Of a stretch of DNA of 64,000 bases, positions 40,623 to 54,600 are shown in pieces. Source of the stretch: Apis mellifera (Eukaryota; Arthropoda; Insecta; Hymenoptera; Apidae); NCBI RefSeq assembly GCF_003254395.2, contig NC_037645.1, forward strand, positions 9,795,229 through 9,859,228, in the 5' to 3' direction. Made by a program: the position numbers and the translations under genes. The notes below the pieces were generated by a model, which worked only from the letters and a program-made list of their open reading frames with translations, was not told the DNA's origin and did no database searches. Every line of letters begins with the position of its first letter. The first letter of the stretch is position 1.

Positions 40623-43349
40623 ATTTTTTTCTATATTCTTTCATTGTTTTTTTTAATCTATTCTCTTAAATATCTTTTTATAACAAATTGTGTTATGACA
40701 TATTGTATATGGAACTATGTATTAATATATTATTAATATTAAATTTAAGATTTAAAACAGAAAAATTATATTTTTCAATTAAATTATAATTAATTTAATA
40801 ATTGCTATAATAAATAATATATATTATTATATTTATACTTTCTCTTTAATTTTTATTATATATTTGTGTAAAATTAATAAGAGTTATTTAATTAATTAAA
40901 AATAATACAAAAATTATTCAATGTAAATAAATAGTTTTGTAAAATGTTATTTAATTTTTAAATATATAAAAAATATACCAATTTAAAATCTGCAATGAAT
41001 GAATATTATGGTATCTAATTTTCTCATCTGATATTATGATAATTAGCGTCATTTTTGCTAGCAGTTTTGAAATGTAAATTGAGAAATATTAAATCACGAA
41101 ATTAATAGTATACAACCAAACAAAATAAAACAAATATGCATTGCGAAAAGACAATTAGATTCTTAAATTTATCTTTATTAAATATTTTTTTTAAAAGGGG
41201 GGAAAAATAATGTAATGATAATATATAAGTTGATCCATAGTGATTCTCATCTACATTTCTTATCATAAAAAATTTATTTAAAAAAAAATATATATATTTC
41301 TTGAAGAATTACATTATATTTCATATACATTACATATTACTTTTCTTGTATAATTTTAATAAAAATACTAGAAATATTCTCAGAATCAATGCAAAATAAT
41401 CAAATTTATTAAATTTTAATTAATTATAAAATATAAATATTTTATTGTTATGAGATTAAAAGTTACGGTATTATATTAGTTTCAACAGGTGATGACGTTC
41501 CCACGGTTGCACGTTGCGCATCCCTCGTTGTATTAAGAGAGATCCAAGAATTGTAAGTGAATGTTCTCGTATATATTGGGTGTTTGAAATGAATACTTGA
41601 TTAATTTAATCATACATAAGATGATAAGAATTATTCAAATTATTATTGTTATCTATTAGAAATTAAAATAATGTGAATTTATATTATTTATATACGTATA
41701 TTCTGTTTATATTACATTGAAGTAATTTTATTACTATATCATTGAGTAAAAAACAAAATTTAAAAAAAGTAAATCTTAAAAATAAATAAATATTATTTTA
41801 TAATATGTATATTACATTTATATATATTTATATACATTTACATAAAATATTTATATTACAAATAATTACATTATATACTTTAAAAGTTTTTATAGTCACC
41901 CTATATAAGTTGTATATAAAGATGAGCTGGATACTGATGTTCTATTCTCTGAAGGACCGCCGTGAAAGTTTTGTTAGTTGTTTCTCAAATTTTATCGAAG
42001 TTTTCTTTATATAAGTGTATCACGTACCATAAATATTTCAAAATATTTTCGTGCATATATTAATTAAATAAATATTTTATTAACTAACAAGTAAAGACAT
42101 TTTCTTTTTTTTTTTAAAATATGTAATTTATTGGAAACAATTTTTAAATAATAAATGACAATTCAAAAAAGACTCTGAAATAGTGTATATTTTGGTGCGA
42201 ATTTTAATCAATTGTGGTTTCAATAGTTTTTAAAACATGCAGTCACAGCTTTCCAAAAGAATTATTGAAAAGGTTTGTAAGATAAAGGAATATAAAAAAG
42301 GAATTTAAACACTATTTCAAAAATTCAATTAAATTATATGTATTTAAAATAAAAAAAGGAAATATATTTCTAGAATTTTTTATGTTTATATTATACATTA
42401 TAACTGATATTAATATTTCTATATTCAAATACAAATTATCAAATTTTGTCAAAAATATAGAATACAATGAAATCTTATAAAAATTAATTATTAAAGTATT
42501 AATATAATATTTATGTAATATCAATTATCATATTCAAAAAACTAATATTTTTATTTTCCCAATCAATTTCCCAAAATATTAATTTTATAAATATATCTAA
42601 CAACAATTTTTATTTCGTATTTTTCCGCGGTTGTTAGTCGAAAGTGCAATTGCTTAATCTAGCGGTTCACAATTAGCAAGAAACGTACATGCACGTTTGT
42701 ATCGATTCCTACGTTCACTCGATTTCTTTCCAACTATAATAATCTTTTCTTTTACGAAGGAAAAAACATTTAGACCTTTCTTTCCACTCTTATCAAGTAT
42801 CGAGCGTGTCAATCGTGGCGAAGGTTTGCGATTTAGATTCCTTTTTCTTTTTCTTTTTTTTTTTTTATCTAAGCATAATAATGCTCGAGAACCGCTGAAT
42901 AAAGTACTTACCTACGCATATACACATTGGTTTCAGATGGTTTACTTGTATAGTGGCACTCCTTAAGAGTAGCAGTAGCCATTGCAGGTTGTGCAATGAC
43001 AAGTTGATTCACATACATATGTCTCTCAATTTTTATTATTTCCATTATAACTTTATGTATATCCATATTTCTAGGAATAATTTAATTCAAGTAATAAAAA
43101 TAAGAGCTTGATGATAAAGCTTTCAATTCAATGGATTGTATAAAAAAGTATATACACATTGTCAAAATATATTACTTTAAAATATAATTTGGTCTTGCTG
43201 ATTTTTATTTGCCAGAATAATTGATAAAATTGATTGTCAAAAATTATTATAATAGAAATTGTAATACTTTTTTTTTTCTTAATAAATATTTTTTAGAATA
43301 TCGACTAATAAATCTCTTGAGAGATTAATATATTTTTCCTTTTTTACAG
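40623..43349. other. AT-rich intergenic region upstream of the cuticular gene
   Basis: No coding exon is clear. A GC-richer segment at about 41490-41549 ends in a strong donor ('gaatt|gtaagtga') and could be an untranslated first exon. A second candidate is ATG CAC at 42689-42694 before 'gtttgt', which would supply a start codon in phase with the exon at 43350. Short low-complexity frames elsewhere are not supported. Confidence 0.4.
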
Positions 43350-44360
43350 ATCGTGATTTTATGCTGTTTCTTGAAGCTAATAATTGCTGGTGTTCTTCAA
43401 CAGTAAGATAATTAAAATTTTGTTCTTCTTTCATTTAACTCGTATTCAATAACAAAAAGGAAGATTCTTAATTAAAGAAAAAACATTATCTCCAGTTTCT
43501 AGGATTATCAAATCGAATATTTTTTTTCCTTAGAAGATTTCCTTGCGCGCCAATCGATGCGATCGCTGCCAATGGTGCCGCGGTACCCGTAACTTGTGCT
43601 CTTAAATCAATTGGAGGCAAAGTGGAGCCTGTGTTTCCGACTTACGTGAAAGTTTCCTCTCCTATTTCGTACAGATTATTACCGAAGACGTCGTCGTTGG
43701 TGTACGTTGCTCCACCGATTATTAAAACGGCCTCCGCCGTTGTCGCGACTGACACGAAAAACGAAAAAGAAGCGGAATACATGGTAACTTTAAAAAGAGA
43801 TTTATAAAAAATAAGTATAAATAAATTTTACTTAAAAAAATCTTGCATAAATATTAAATATTTATATTATGAGATATTTTAATTTTACATACAATCGCAT
43901 TAAGATCTTTATCTCTTCATATTCTTCCAATTCGTTCATTATCTTTCAAATCTTATATTATGTTTCTTGTCTTTCTAATTTTTTCTTCGTTGATTCATAT
44001 CATTCTATTCATTCGTATCTGAATAATCAGTGTGCTAAGAAAGGAAAATTTGTATTAAAATGTGTAAAAATAATAATTTTTCCGGAGGCCTATCCAAGAT
44101 ACTCGTTCAACTATGGTGTTCTTGATGGATACACCGGTGATTCGAAATCGGCATGGGAGGAAAGGGATGGTGACACGGTGAAGGGCGAATATTCCGTGGT
44201 CGAGGCGGATGGATCAATTCGGACGGTAACGTACACGGCTGACGATCATAATGGTTTCAACGCGGTTGTAACCAGGAACGAACCTCCGAAAAATGTGGTG
44301 AAACAAGATGGTAATTTGAAAGCATTTTTACCAGTGACTATTGTTCCCAATCCTCGTTAA
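43350..44360 (+). CDS. Cuticular protein with RR-2 chitin-binding domain, first exon not placed
   Basis: Three exons join in phase: 43350-43402, 43534-43783 and 44088-44360 (TAA), giving 191 residues. The first visible exon encodes a hydrophobic signal-peptide core (IVILCCFLKLIIAGVLQ) and begins at a codon boundary, so a tiny exon with the start Met lies upstream (perhaps 42689-42694). This is the usual architecture of cuticular protein genes. The middle is a variable Pro/Val/Ala-rich region. The last exon carries the Rebers-Riddiford consensus (chitin_bind_4), YSFNYGVLDGYTGDSKSAWE to VKGEYSVVEADGSIRTVTY and TADDHNGFNAVV, of the RR-2 type found in hard cuticle. The protein is secreted by epidermis and binds chitin fibres. 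It stands alone here rather than in the usual clusters of such genes. Confidence 0.92.
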
Positions 44361-45540
44361 AGATAAAAACTTATTTATCCTATATAAAGATTGTATTTCT
44401 AAAAGAATGCGTATGGATAAATGGAACTTTTCAATTTTATTGTAAAAAAGAAAAAAAAATAGAATGTTTTCTAAAAAATATGTCAAAGAATTAATTTATC
44501 TAATTGAAATATTTGTTATGTCTCTCCCTTATATATATATCATCATATCAGAATTCAATTAATTCTAAATTCTTCTTTACTAACAATGTTTTATTTAAAT
44601 ACAATAGTTACAAAAAATATTTTTCAATTTTTTTTTTTTTAGTATTTTTTTCTCATAATATTTTTACAAATGTAAATAATAACATTTTCACGAAGAATTA
44701 CGGATAAACTTATTATTAGAAAAGTATCGATAAAAAAAGGATTCAATTGAAAAAATAAACTAATCAAATGTGAAGTTTGAAATTATAGAATAACGTAATT
44801 ACAAAAAATAGTTTAATTATATATCTAAATTATCCTATTTCCTTACGTAATAATTAATTGTATCTTTCTACAACTACAACCTCTGCACTGCACCTTTCTA
44901 TATACATTAAATATGAAATAAAAAAAATCTCTTATATAATAAAAATAAATGGAATGCTAACTACTTCTAACATAAATCTTTTTAAAAACGTGAACTATTA
45001 TGTATTATATATTTAAATTGAAACTAAAAATAGCTTTATCTTTTATAATAATAATAATAATAAACAGAGCAATTATAAAATTTGACTAATCTCAACTAAT
45101 GGTAACATGTTTTTTACGCGTTGAAAAAAGAAAAAATTACAAAAAATAGAAAAGATTCCGATATTTTTGTCCCTTAAATCTAATATATGTACTATTCAAC
45201 TAATTCTTCTAACAATCTTATTCCTAGACCTGAAATTTATATTTGTACAATACTATATTTATCGTTTTTTTCGAGTCAATTAGACATAGAATAGAAATAC
45301 TATTTGGATGGCAAAATGACCTTTTTATCACTTAAAATTTTATCCTACAGCTAACACTCTTATCGCTAATGATAAAGACTATAGCATTCTTCACTTTCCT
45401 ATAGAAGAAATTCAAATGTTTTATATCGAGAATCGAGATATAGAAATTAAAAGAAGAAGAAAAAGAAAAAAAAAAAAAAAGAAATTTCGAATAGTCGTTT
45501 CGAACTATTTCATTGTCATACCAATTTCTCACTATCTATT
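44361..45540. other. Intergenic region between convergent genes
   Basis: AT-rich sequence between the cuticular protein stop codon and the MEAF6 stop codon on the other strand. It should hold both 3' untranslated regions. Nothing else is visible. Confidence 0.6.
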
Positions 45541-48072
45541 CTACCTATTTCTTGATCTCTTGTTGCTGTTCTTTTTCGCGCTATTCCCAGATTTATTTTT
45601 CGACGAATCTTTCCCCGTGTTCTCCTTTAAAGAGACGTGCTCGAGGCTGCCGTTGCTCGCATGCCCGTTCGCAAATTGTCCGGCGATTTCCGAGGAAGAG
45701 ACGATAGATCCGTTCTGGCTGTACTGGCCAATTACAGAGTGATTTTTTCCCGTCGACTCCTTATTACCGTTGCTGCTACCGCTATTGGCTGTCGTTCCGT
45801 GAGAATTGACAAGGCTGCAATTGTCTTCGCTACCGCTGTTGCCGATCTGCGACTCCGATTCACTGTACCGGTCAACTGGAATCAAGTTTTTAGAATGGGA
45901 AAACCGCGATCCTACGATCGGTACGTGAATATATATAAAATAGTTTGACCGATCGATCGAAGAATTGATCGGTCGATTCGACTCGATCGACAATTTGTAC
46001 GGTTACAATGCGTTCAATTGACCGATTAGCCGATTAGAGAGATTAATCAGTCAAGAATTATTTAACCGCTTTTATCGTTCAATAAAAATGCGATTTTGTT
46101 TTGATCGATTAAAAAGTTTCGATTATCAAAGGAATAATCATCAATGACATAGATGTATCAAGGTTTTGTACGAGAGATATAAAATTTTGAATGTTAAGTT
46201 GTATATAAAGTTTTCTATGGTAAATAATATTCAAATGTGTCAAATAATAAAAATTATAAATAGTAGAGTTAAAATTTTGAATTTCGTTTAATCGATCAAA
46301 ATTTTCTTTTTTTATATATTCTTTAACATTCTATAATGTTGTAGAAAGAAACTATCACCTAGAAGCAAATATATAGCGAATATATACATGAAAGTGTATC
46401 ATCGAGTACCAATTTTCTTTTGAAATTAAAATAGAACAATGTGATATAATTTTTAAATATGAATAATTGTTACTTTACCACACTTTGATTGATTTAATAA
46501 ATATTATCGAAAGTATAAAATGAGATATTTTTTTATACCTACATTAATATAAAAAAGAAAGAAATTTATTTAAAATTTAGATACAGAAGAAAGATAAATA
46601 TGGAAAATAAAATAACAATGGTGAGCTAATATCGTACACTTTCAGCATGTTCAATAAAAGCAAATCACAAGTTTTCTAATAACAAATGTGTAGAAAAAAG
46701 TATATGCAATATAGCAGATAGAATCAAAGAATAACTTTTTATAGAATTTTGAAAGAGAATAGACGTTGAATTAATTTATCATTAAATAGAGAAAAAAGAT
46801 GAATGCACATGAAAACAGAAAGAAAAAAATCAATGAAAAATATAAGAATGTTATGCGAAAAGTTCTTTTCAAAATAGATTGAAAAATAAATTAAAATTTA
46901 TTTATAACAATTAAATACAGAAAAGAAATTATATTAAAATTCGAAATAATAATAGATATCCTTCGAGTTTTTTTTTTAATTCAATCAATTGTGTTTCATA
47001 ACAATCCACATTTATTATGCTCTTTTTTACTTTCTTTTTAAAGACAATCTGATCGATACATTAAAAAGAAAAAGAAACACATTAAAGGATAACTTAAAAA
47101 TTAAAAAGAATTATTGCCGAGGAAAGGATAAAAAGAAAAGTTGGAAGGGACAATAGGATGAAAAATAAATTGTTTTCTTTTTTTCTTTAAAGAATTAGCT
47201 ATCTCAGGAATATCCATTGAGGTCCTTACTTTTTTCCTGGGTGTTTTCCACAAGTCCACTAACTGCCTGTAAAAATTTAATATTTCTAATTTATTGAAAT
47301 TATATATCATTTTAGAAATATTTTTGAATATTCAATTTATATTTTTTCCTCTATAATCCTCTATAAAAATGTAAAATAGTAAAAAATAATTATATATATA
47401 TAGAAGACAACATTTATATTCTAGTAATTATAATATTTTATATATACAAATGTATATTTTTATCGAAACGTTATAATTTTAAACTAATATTCTTAGAAAT
47501 TTAATATAAATTTAATTTTGTTTATTTTATAAAATAAAATATTGATTACTAACAGCCATAGAGGTGATAGAAGATTTTGAGAATAGCCTTTCAGCTTCTT
47601 TGAATTTTCTATTTCGTTTATCTGCTTTACTGTTAGCATTTTTATTGCTGGCTAAATATCTGTCCCAACCACGTATTATATTACCATATAGTTGTGTATC
47701 TTCCAAATAACTACCTTCAAACGCATAGATTTGACGTTCTAAATTGGCAAGAGTATCCTGTAAAATTATAAAATAATGAACAATCAAAAGATTGGACCAA
47801 CATAACCTCTAAACATCTAAAATAACCTAATGTAATTTTCAGAAAGTTTTTAAAGATGAATATCAAATGATAAATAAAATTCTTTTTCATAACAAATTCG
47901 ATAATATCGTTCGTTTTAAATAAATACATTTTGCAAAAAGATAGAAATAAATTTAACAGAAAAAATATAACGTGTATTTGACAATTCTTTTGATACTTAC
48001 AGCTATTTCTGCTTTTCGTTTCACTAATTCAGCAAGTTCAGCTCGCAAATCGACAGAGGATTTTGTCGACAT
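45541..48072 (-). CDS. Meaf6: MEAF6/Eaf6, histone acetyltransferase complex subunit
   Basis: Four minus-strand exons join in phase: 48072-48001, 47757-47554, 47266-47230 and 45875-45541 (stop), 648 nt, 215 residues. The N-terminal 24 residues (MSTKSSVDLRAELAELVKRK) and exon 2 (LANLERQIYAFEGSYLEDTQ, NIIRGWDRYLASNK, KFKEAERLFSKSS) are nearly identical to the conserved core of MEAF6/Eaf6. Members form a coiled-coil helical hairpin in the NuA4/TIP60 and MOZ/MORF/HBO1 acetyltransferase complexes. The C-terminal exon is low-complexity Ser/Asn/Gly-rich (SGSSNGNKESTGKN) and ends in a basic KKNSNKRSRNR, comparable to the basic tail of the human protein. The assignment of that last exon rests on intron phase and the basic tail. 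The 1.35-kb intron 3 is AT-rich and empty. Confidence 0.92.
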
Positions 48073-51000
48073 TATGCATTTAAATTTATTGATACAACAA
48101 CAATAGTTACTAGAACTCTTTTGCTTAAAATACGTCTTTCTACATTCAACAAATACATAACAACTTTATTTTTTTGATGAAAACTTTCTCGACTAACTTG
48201 AAGTTATCGCAGTCTGAATACAGATTCAAAATATTAATGATACAAAAGCGGGTATATTTAAATGAACCAAATACAATTTTCCTAACACTTCTAAAATTCT
48301 TTCGAAAATTTAATAATTAATTACAGAGACAAAATAAGAAAACATAACCATAAATATAAATTCTTTTTTATTCAATCATTTCTTTTCTATATAATAAAGT
48401 GCTATAAAATTTTATAAAATATATAATAAATATTGGAAAAAAAAGTTGTTTACTATTTTTTCATTTTCTCTAAAAATACTATACTATCTACTCTAAGATA
48501 TTTATTTATTAATACATATAATATAATATAAAATTATATATATATATATTACACTTACACAATTCGTTGAATATTAATATTACTATTCATGCATCCATTG
48601 CTTATTTTCATAAAAAAAGAAGAAAGAAAATCTTCAAATCGCACTAATACAAAATATAAGACACACATTACAAGCAACTATATGGAAGCCAATTTATAAA
48701 AACAATTACAAAAGAAAATTATAATTGCTATAATTTGCCTTGAATTACGATACAAATTACAATAACAAATCATGAAATATCAATATTTCTCGGTATTCTG
48801 AATGGAAAAAAAAAAAAAAGAATCAAAGTTGCTAACATAGCTCTAAGCAAATAGTACGTAAGATTCTATTCTACTCTGCTACAAACAATTTGAAAGGTTG
48901 AACTGAATCACGAAACGAGAAATTTAGCTGTCCTCGAGTTTTTCCAATGTTCAGAGTTTTTCCTACGTTCAAGGTCGTATTTGCAGAGGAAGTAGAGAAG
49001 AAAAAAAGCAAGAAGGACAGAGGATGAGGGAGGGAGAATGCGCGATTCCTCCCCTCCTGCAAACGATCTACGCCTTCTTGGCGCTTGCCGATCATATATG
49101 AAAGAACACGTGTCACCAGATTCTCTCAGTGGTACCTCGAACAGATCCATCCACGTGGATAATTACCATTTACAATCAGTGATATCTCGAAGAGATATTT
49201 TTATAAAAGAATTTCAGTGTTTTATCCAACGTTAATTCTGAATGTTATTTCACTTTCTATCGAGTTTAGATACATTTAAGATAATAATATAGATATCTTT
49301 TGAAGAAAGAATTGGAAGGATAGTGGTTGAAGAAGAATGAATCATGAGAATAAGGTTGAGAACTTCAATGCAGGCATCAATTACGTGAGTATTTTTCTTT
49401 TTTTCTTTGAATTAATTGACAGTTGTGAGATGTAATTTGGAGAAATTGATTTTTTCAACTTGATTTAAAATTTATTTACATTCGATTTTTAATTATCGAT
49501 TTTAATAATAATTAGAAAATTAAAATTATTAATAGTAATAAAATTATATCTTTAAAACTGCAAATATCATATATTATATTGGAGAAAGCAAAATTTTATT
49601 TTCAGTAAAATATCTTTATAAAATAATATCATATAATAACATATTGTCTAGTTTCAACCAATGGCCAACTTTCGACAAGTTTTTTCTGATACTTTGCAAA
49701 AATCTATCCATTGCTATTTCACTATTGTGAAACTAGATCGCAGATTATCTCTCATTATGCATTCTCTTTTTCTTTTTTCATCTGCAAAGAAATCGAAATA
49801 GAAGTCACGAAACCCTGTGCAAAGCTTGTATTTTACATTTTAAACGTCTTTCAATATTCCTCGCGTAACGAGATGATAAATTTTATTTGCATTGAAAAAA
49901 TTTACATATATGCGTATCCCATATTTTTAAAGAATTAAAAGTGAAGAAATTTGATTGATAATAAGTTCAGCTTTTAATTTACATTTTTAATTTACATTGG
50001 CACATATATAGGTAATGATTGGATTAACAAATCAGTTGATTAACATAAGTTGAATAATTTAATAACAATTTAATTTATACATTATCTTATTGTTTGGATC
50101 AATTTATTTAAATCTAAAATAATTTAAAATAAATTTAAAATTACAATATGTTAATGATTCTTTAACAAATCTTTAATGATAATTTTAATATTACATAATT
50201 ATTAGTTAATGATACAAAAAATTGGAAAGAAATTATCAGTTAATGATTATTTAATGATAATTTCATCACATTATTATATGTTTGTTTCCATATTATTATC
50301 TCCTCTTATTATGAATTAATGTCTTTATTTAAAGTATTATTTCAAAAAAATAATATAAATGAAATATATACATATATCTCAGTATTTAATCTGTAATATT
50401 ACCAAATTTAAACTACATTGATTAAGTGAGATTGGAATGAACAAGAATTAATTCAAGTCATATTTAATTATATTAATTAAACTATCTATTTTTGTACATT
50501 ATGAAACTTGAAATTATGAAATATGTAATATATAACTTTTGAAACACTTTTGAGATATATTGTTATATTACATTTATTTACATTCATCCATCTATAATAT
50601 ATCAATGTTAAAAATAATCAAATTAAAATATTATTTTAATATCAATTAATTTTAATATTTTTGTCACTCCTCTATATATATCTTTAATTTAATAAACTGA
50701 ATGAAATTACACGTATAAATGCTCATTTATTAAATATTATTTATTTCTAAGTAAACTAAATTAATAAGCGAGTATTATCAATGGTTATTTAGATATTGTA
50801 TCTAGATCAATGATGATTGAACTTTATCGTGATAAATCGCGAATAAATCGATAATATTTTCTTCAGAAAATAAATTCATTATAATTAAATATCGGAGCCT
50901 GTAATTAGGATAACAATGATAATTAACTATTGAGCCTGTAATTAAAATACAATAATTAACTATTGAACCTGTAATTAGAACATTTTATTTATTCTAAATT

Positions 51001-51672
51001 ATTATAACAATTAATGTGATTAAATATATATAATATTATTCAATTTTATTTAATATTCTTTTTTTGAACATTGAATATTGAAAATTAGAATGTAAAATTA
51101 TTTGACGATACAAAAAATTGGAAAAAAAAATCTGGGAATCAAAAAGTTGTTTAACAACAAATATTTAATTTTATTTAAGAGACATATTCAAAACGCACGA
51201 ATGTGTTATGCAAAGATCATATCAAAAAAGATACGAGAAAGATATGATATGATAAGGTTTCACTTTTAACGACGTTTCGTTTAACGATTCTCAGTTTCTT
51301 CGGATATTCGAAGCATCATGCCATGAGAAATTCTTCGTCTCCCACTATCGAGCCGAAACTTACTACTTTCCTTTTCACTTTCTCTGTTGACGGAACTTAA
51401 AATCTCACGCTTAGTCCATCCCGAACTTCCTATGCGCCTAGACACTTCCTTTCCCGGTCCGTCTCCGTTCTCTTCGAAGAGAAAGATTCCGAACAATGTT
51501 GTTGTCCGCATTTTGATAAACAGTTAGTGAACTTAACTTTCTCCCTCGTTCGACATTCGATATATATATAGAATTGAAGAAGAAGAAACATGAAAATGAA
51601 CGATTAAAGGATAAAGATAATTTTTAATTTTTTTAAATCTCTTAAAAGTCATAGACAATCGAGTATTGCATA
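48073..51672. other. Intergenic region between divergent MEAF6 and PAPS synthetase genes
   Basis: Mostly AT-rich. A GC-richer patch at 48900-49160 has overlapping open frames on both strands without splice support. At 49342 an ATG (MRIRLRTSMQASI) leads to a good donor 'ttac|gtgagt', a possible alternative leader exon, but its phase does not fit the next PAPS synthetase exon. A CpG-richer segment at 51281-51511 lies just upstream of the PAPS synthetase start and is probably promoter or 5' untranslated sequence. Confidence 0.45.
50880..50985 (+). repeat. Short three-copy repeat
   Basis: The block 'gcctgtaattaggataacaa' and its variants recur three times at a 35-45 bp period, each followed by 'aattaactattga'. 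Confidence 0.7.
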
Positions 51673-54600
51673 ATGGGGATATACACAAAGTCCTTGTTCG
51701 AGAATCAAAGTACGCAGAGGAAAAGTAATCAGGTAAAAAAAAGAAAAGAAAAATTTATTTATTTTCACGCGTCTTACATTTTTTAATTATTTAATTAAAT
51801 TAAATTCAGAAATAATTTTTATCTTAATTTTAAACAATTCTAGATATTTCGTTCGAATAATTTCCAGATACTTTCGACGAATGTGATACAACAGATGCAT
51901 CACGTGTCGAGGGAGAGACGAGGCGAAACGTACGGAAAATTCAAAGAATTTCGCGGTTGTACCATTTGGCTGACAGGATTGTCCGGGGCTGGAAAGACTT
52001 CCATATCGTTTCAACTTGAAAATTACCTCGTCTCTCAAGTAAGTTTTCCAACTTGACTTAACCATAATAAATAGAAATGACGATTGAATGGAAAATAGAA
52101 ATTTTCACCAATCTTTATTTATTTGCAAATTTTAAAATAATTATTATAATTATGGGGTTTAATTTTTATAAATTTATTTTATTAAATAATCAAGATTGGA
52201 TTTTTTAAAATATCATTTTTGTTTATAAATTTAATTTATAAAGTAATTTATAAAAAGTTTATCATATCAATGTTTATTTACACGTTTATGTTATATATTA
52301 TATTATTAAAATAATTAGAATAATTATGGGGTTTAATTTTTATAAATTTATTAAATAATAAGATTGGATTTTTTAAAATATCATTTTTGTTTATAAATTT
52401 AATTTATAATATAATTTATAAAAAGTTTATCAATATTTATTTACATGTTTATATATATTAAAATAATTATTATAATTATGGGATTTAATTTTTATAAATT
52501 TATTTTATTATAAATAACAAGATTGGATTTTCTAAAATATTATTTTTGTTTATAAATTTAATTTATAAAAAGTTTATCATATCAATGTTTATTTACACGT
52601 TTATGTTATATATATTAAAATAATTAGAATAATTATGGGGTTTAATTTTTATAAATTTATTAAATAAGAAAATTGGATTTTTTAAAATATCATTTTTGTT
52701 TATAAATTTCTGTATATTAAAATAATTATAGGATTTAATTTTTATAAATTTATTAAATAATAAGATTGGATTTTTTAAAATATCATTTTTGTTTATAAAT
52801 TTAATTTATAAAGTAATTTATTATTATAATTAAAATAATTATTATAATTATGGGATTTAATTTTTATAAATTTATTTTATTATAAATAATAAGATTGGAT
52901 TTTTTAAAATATCATTTTTGTTTATAAATTTAATTTATAAAGTAATTTATAAAAAGTTTATCATATCAATGTTTATTTATATATTTATGTATATTAAAAT
53001 AATTATTTATTAAAATAATTATGGGATTTAATTTTTATAAATTTATTAAATAACAAGATTGGATTTTTTAAAATATTATTTTTGTTTATAAATTTAATTT
53101 ATAAAGTAATTTATAAAAAATTTATTATATCAATGTTTATTTACATATTTATATAAGTGAAAATTATGTAAGTGAATATTAAAATAATTATTATAATTAT
53201 GGGGTTTAATTTTTATAAATTCATTAAATAATAAGATTGGATTTTTTAAAATATTATTTTTGTTTATAAATTTAATTTATTAAGTAATTTATAAAAAGTT
53301 TATCATATCAATGTTTATTTACACGTTTATATTATATATATTAAAATAATTAGAATAATTATGGGGTTTAATTTTTATAAATTTATATTATATTAAATTT
53401 ATATATATAAATTTATATATATTATATTAAATAACAAGATTGGATTTTTCAAAATATCATTTTTGTTTATAAATTTAATTTATAAAAAGTTTATCATATT
53501 ATGTTTATTTATTATGTCGAAAAATCCATTACTGAAAATTTCTTCCTCTCAGGGTATACCAGCGTACAGCATCGACGGAGACAACGTGCGGCATGGGTTG
53601 AACCGGAACCTCGGTTTCACCAAGGAAGATCGCGAGGAGAACGTTCGAAGGGCGGCGGAAGTGGCGAAATTATTTTCCGACTGCGGTATAATAACAATCT
53701 GCAGCTTCGTTTCGCCGTTCGAAGCGGACAGGAGATCGGCAAGGAAGATCCACGAGGATTTTAACCTGAGATTCTTCGAGATATTCGTGCAAGCGTCGAT
53801 GCAGACCTGCGAGGCGAGAGACGTGAAAGGCCTTTACGAGAAAGCTAGGAAAGGGATGATCAAGAGCTTCACGGGGATAGGACAGGATTACGAGGTACCA
53901 GTGAACGCGGATCTCGTCGTGAACACGGAGATTCACGATTTGGAAACGTCCACGAGATTGGTGATCGAGTTCCTGAAAAAGAAGGGAGTGGTTCCGCCTA
54001 TAAGAGAGAAAGTCGAGGAATTATTTGTGGACGAGAAGAGGATGGAAGAGGCGAGGAGGGAGGCGGACAGTCTTCCTAGTACGTTGGAAATATATTTTTT
54101 CTTTAATTTCTCAGAAGAGATAAAGATGATAATTATTACGAATCTTTTTCCTCGAACGAGAAATTAATAATTTTCAATTGAAATTTTATTTTATTTATTA
54201 GAATATTCTACATCTCTTTCCTTAAATAAATTATTCGATTCGAAGGTATCGAAATCACCGATGTCGATTTGCAATGGGTCCAAGTGTTGGCCGAGGGATG
54301 GGCAACCCCGCTTAGAGGTTTCATGAGGGAGGACCAATATTTGCAGGTGATGCAAATTTATTCTTGCTTTCTAACTAAATCTAAAGGATTATATCACCTT
54401 TGTTACTTGTGTTACTAAAAATAAAATAAACGTAGAAATAGAAGTTTAAATTAAGAGAAAATAGAAAATGTAAAGTTTCTCCTGTTTTCAACTAGTGTCA
54501 ACATTTTAAGATCATCGAACAAAATGGGGAGAGTGTCAATCAATCCGTGCCCATTGTGCTTCCTGTCGACACGAATCGAAAGGAGAGGCACGCCAACGCG

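Noticed and set aside
49342..49395. Alternative first coding exon of PAPS synthetase (MRIRLRTSMQASI)
   Set aside because: It ends in a good donor, but its phase does not match the exon at 51868. Kept only as a possible leader.
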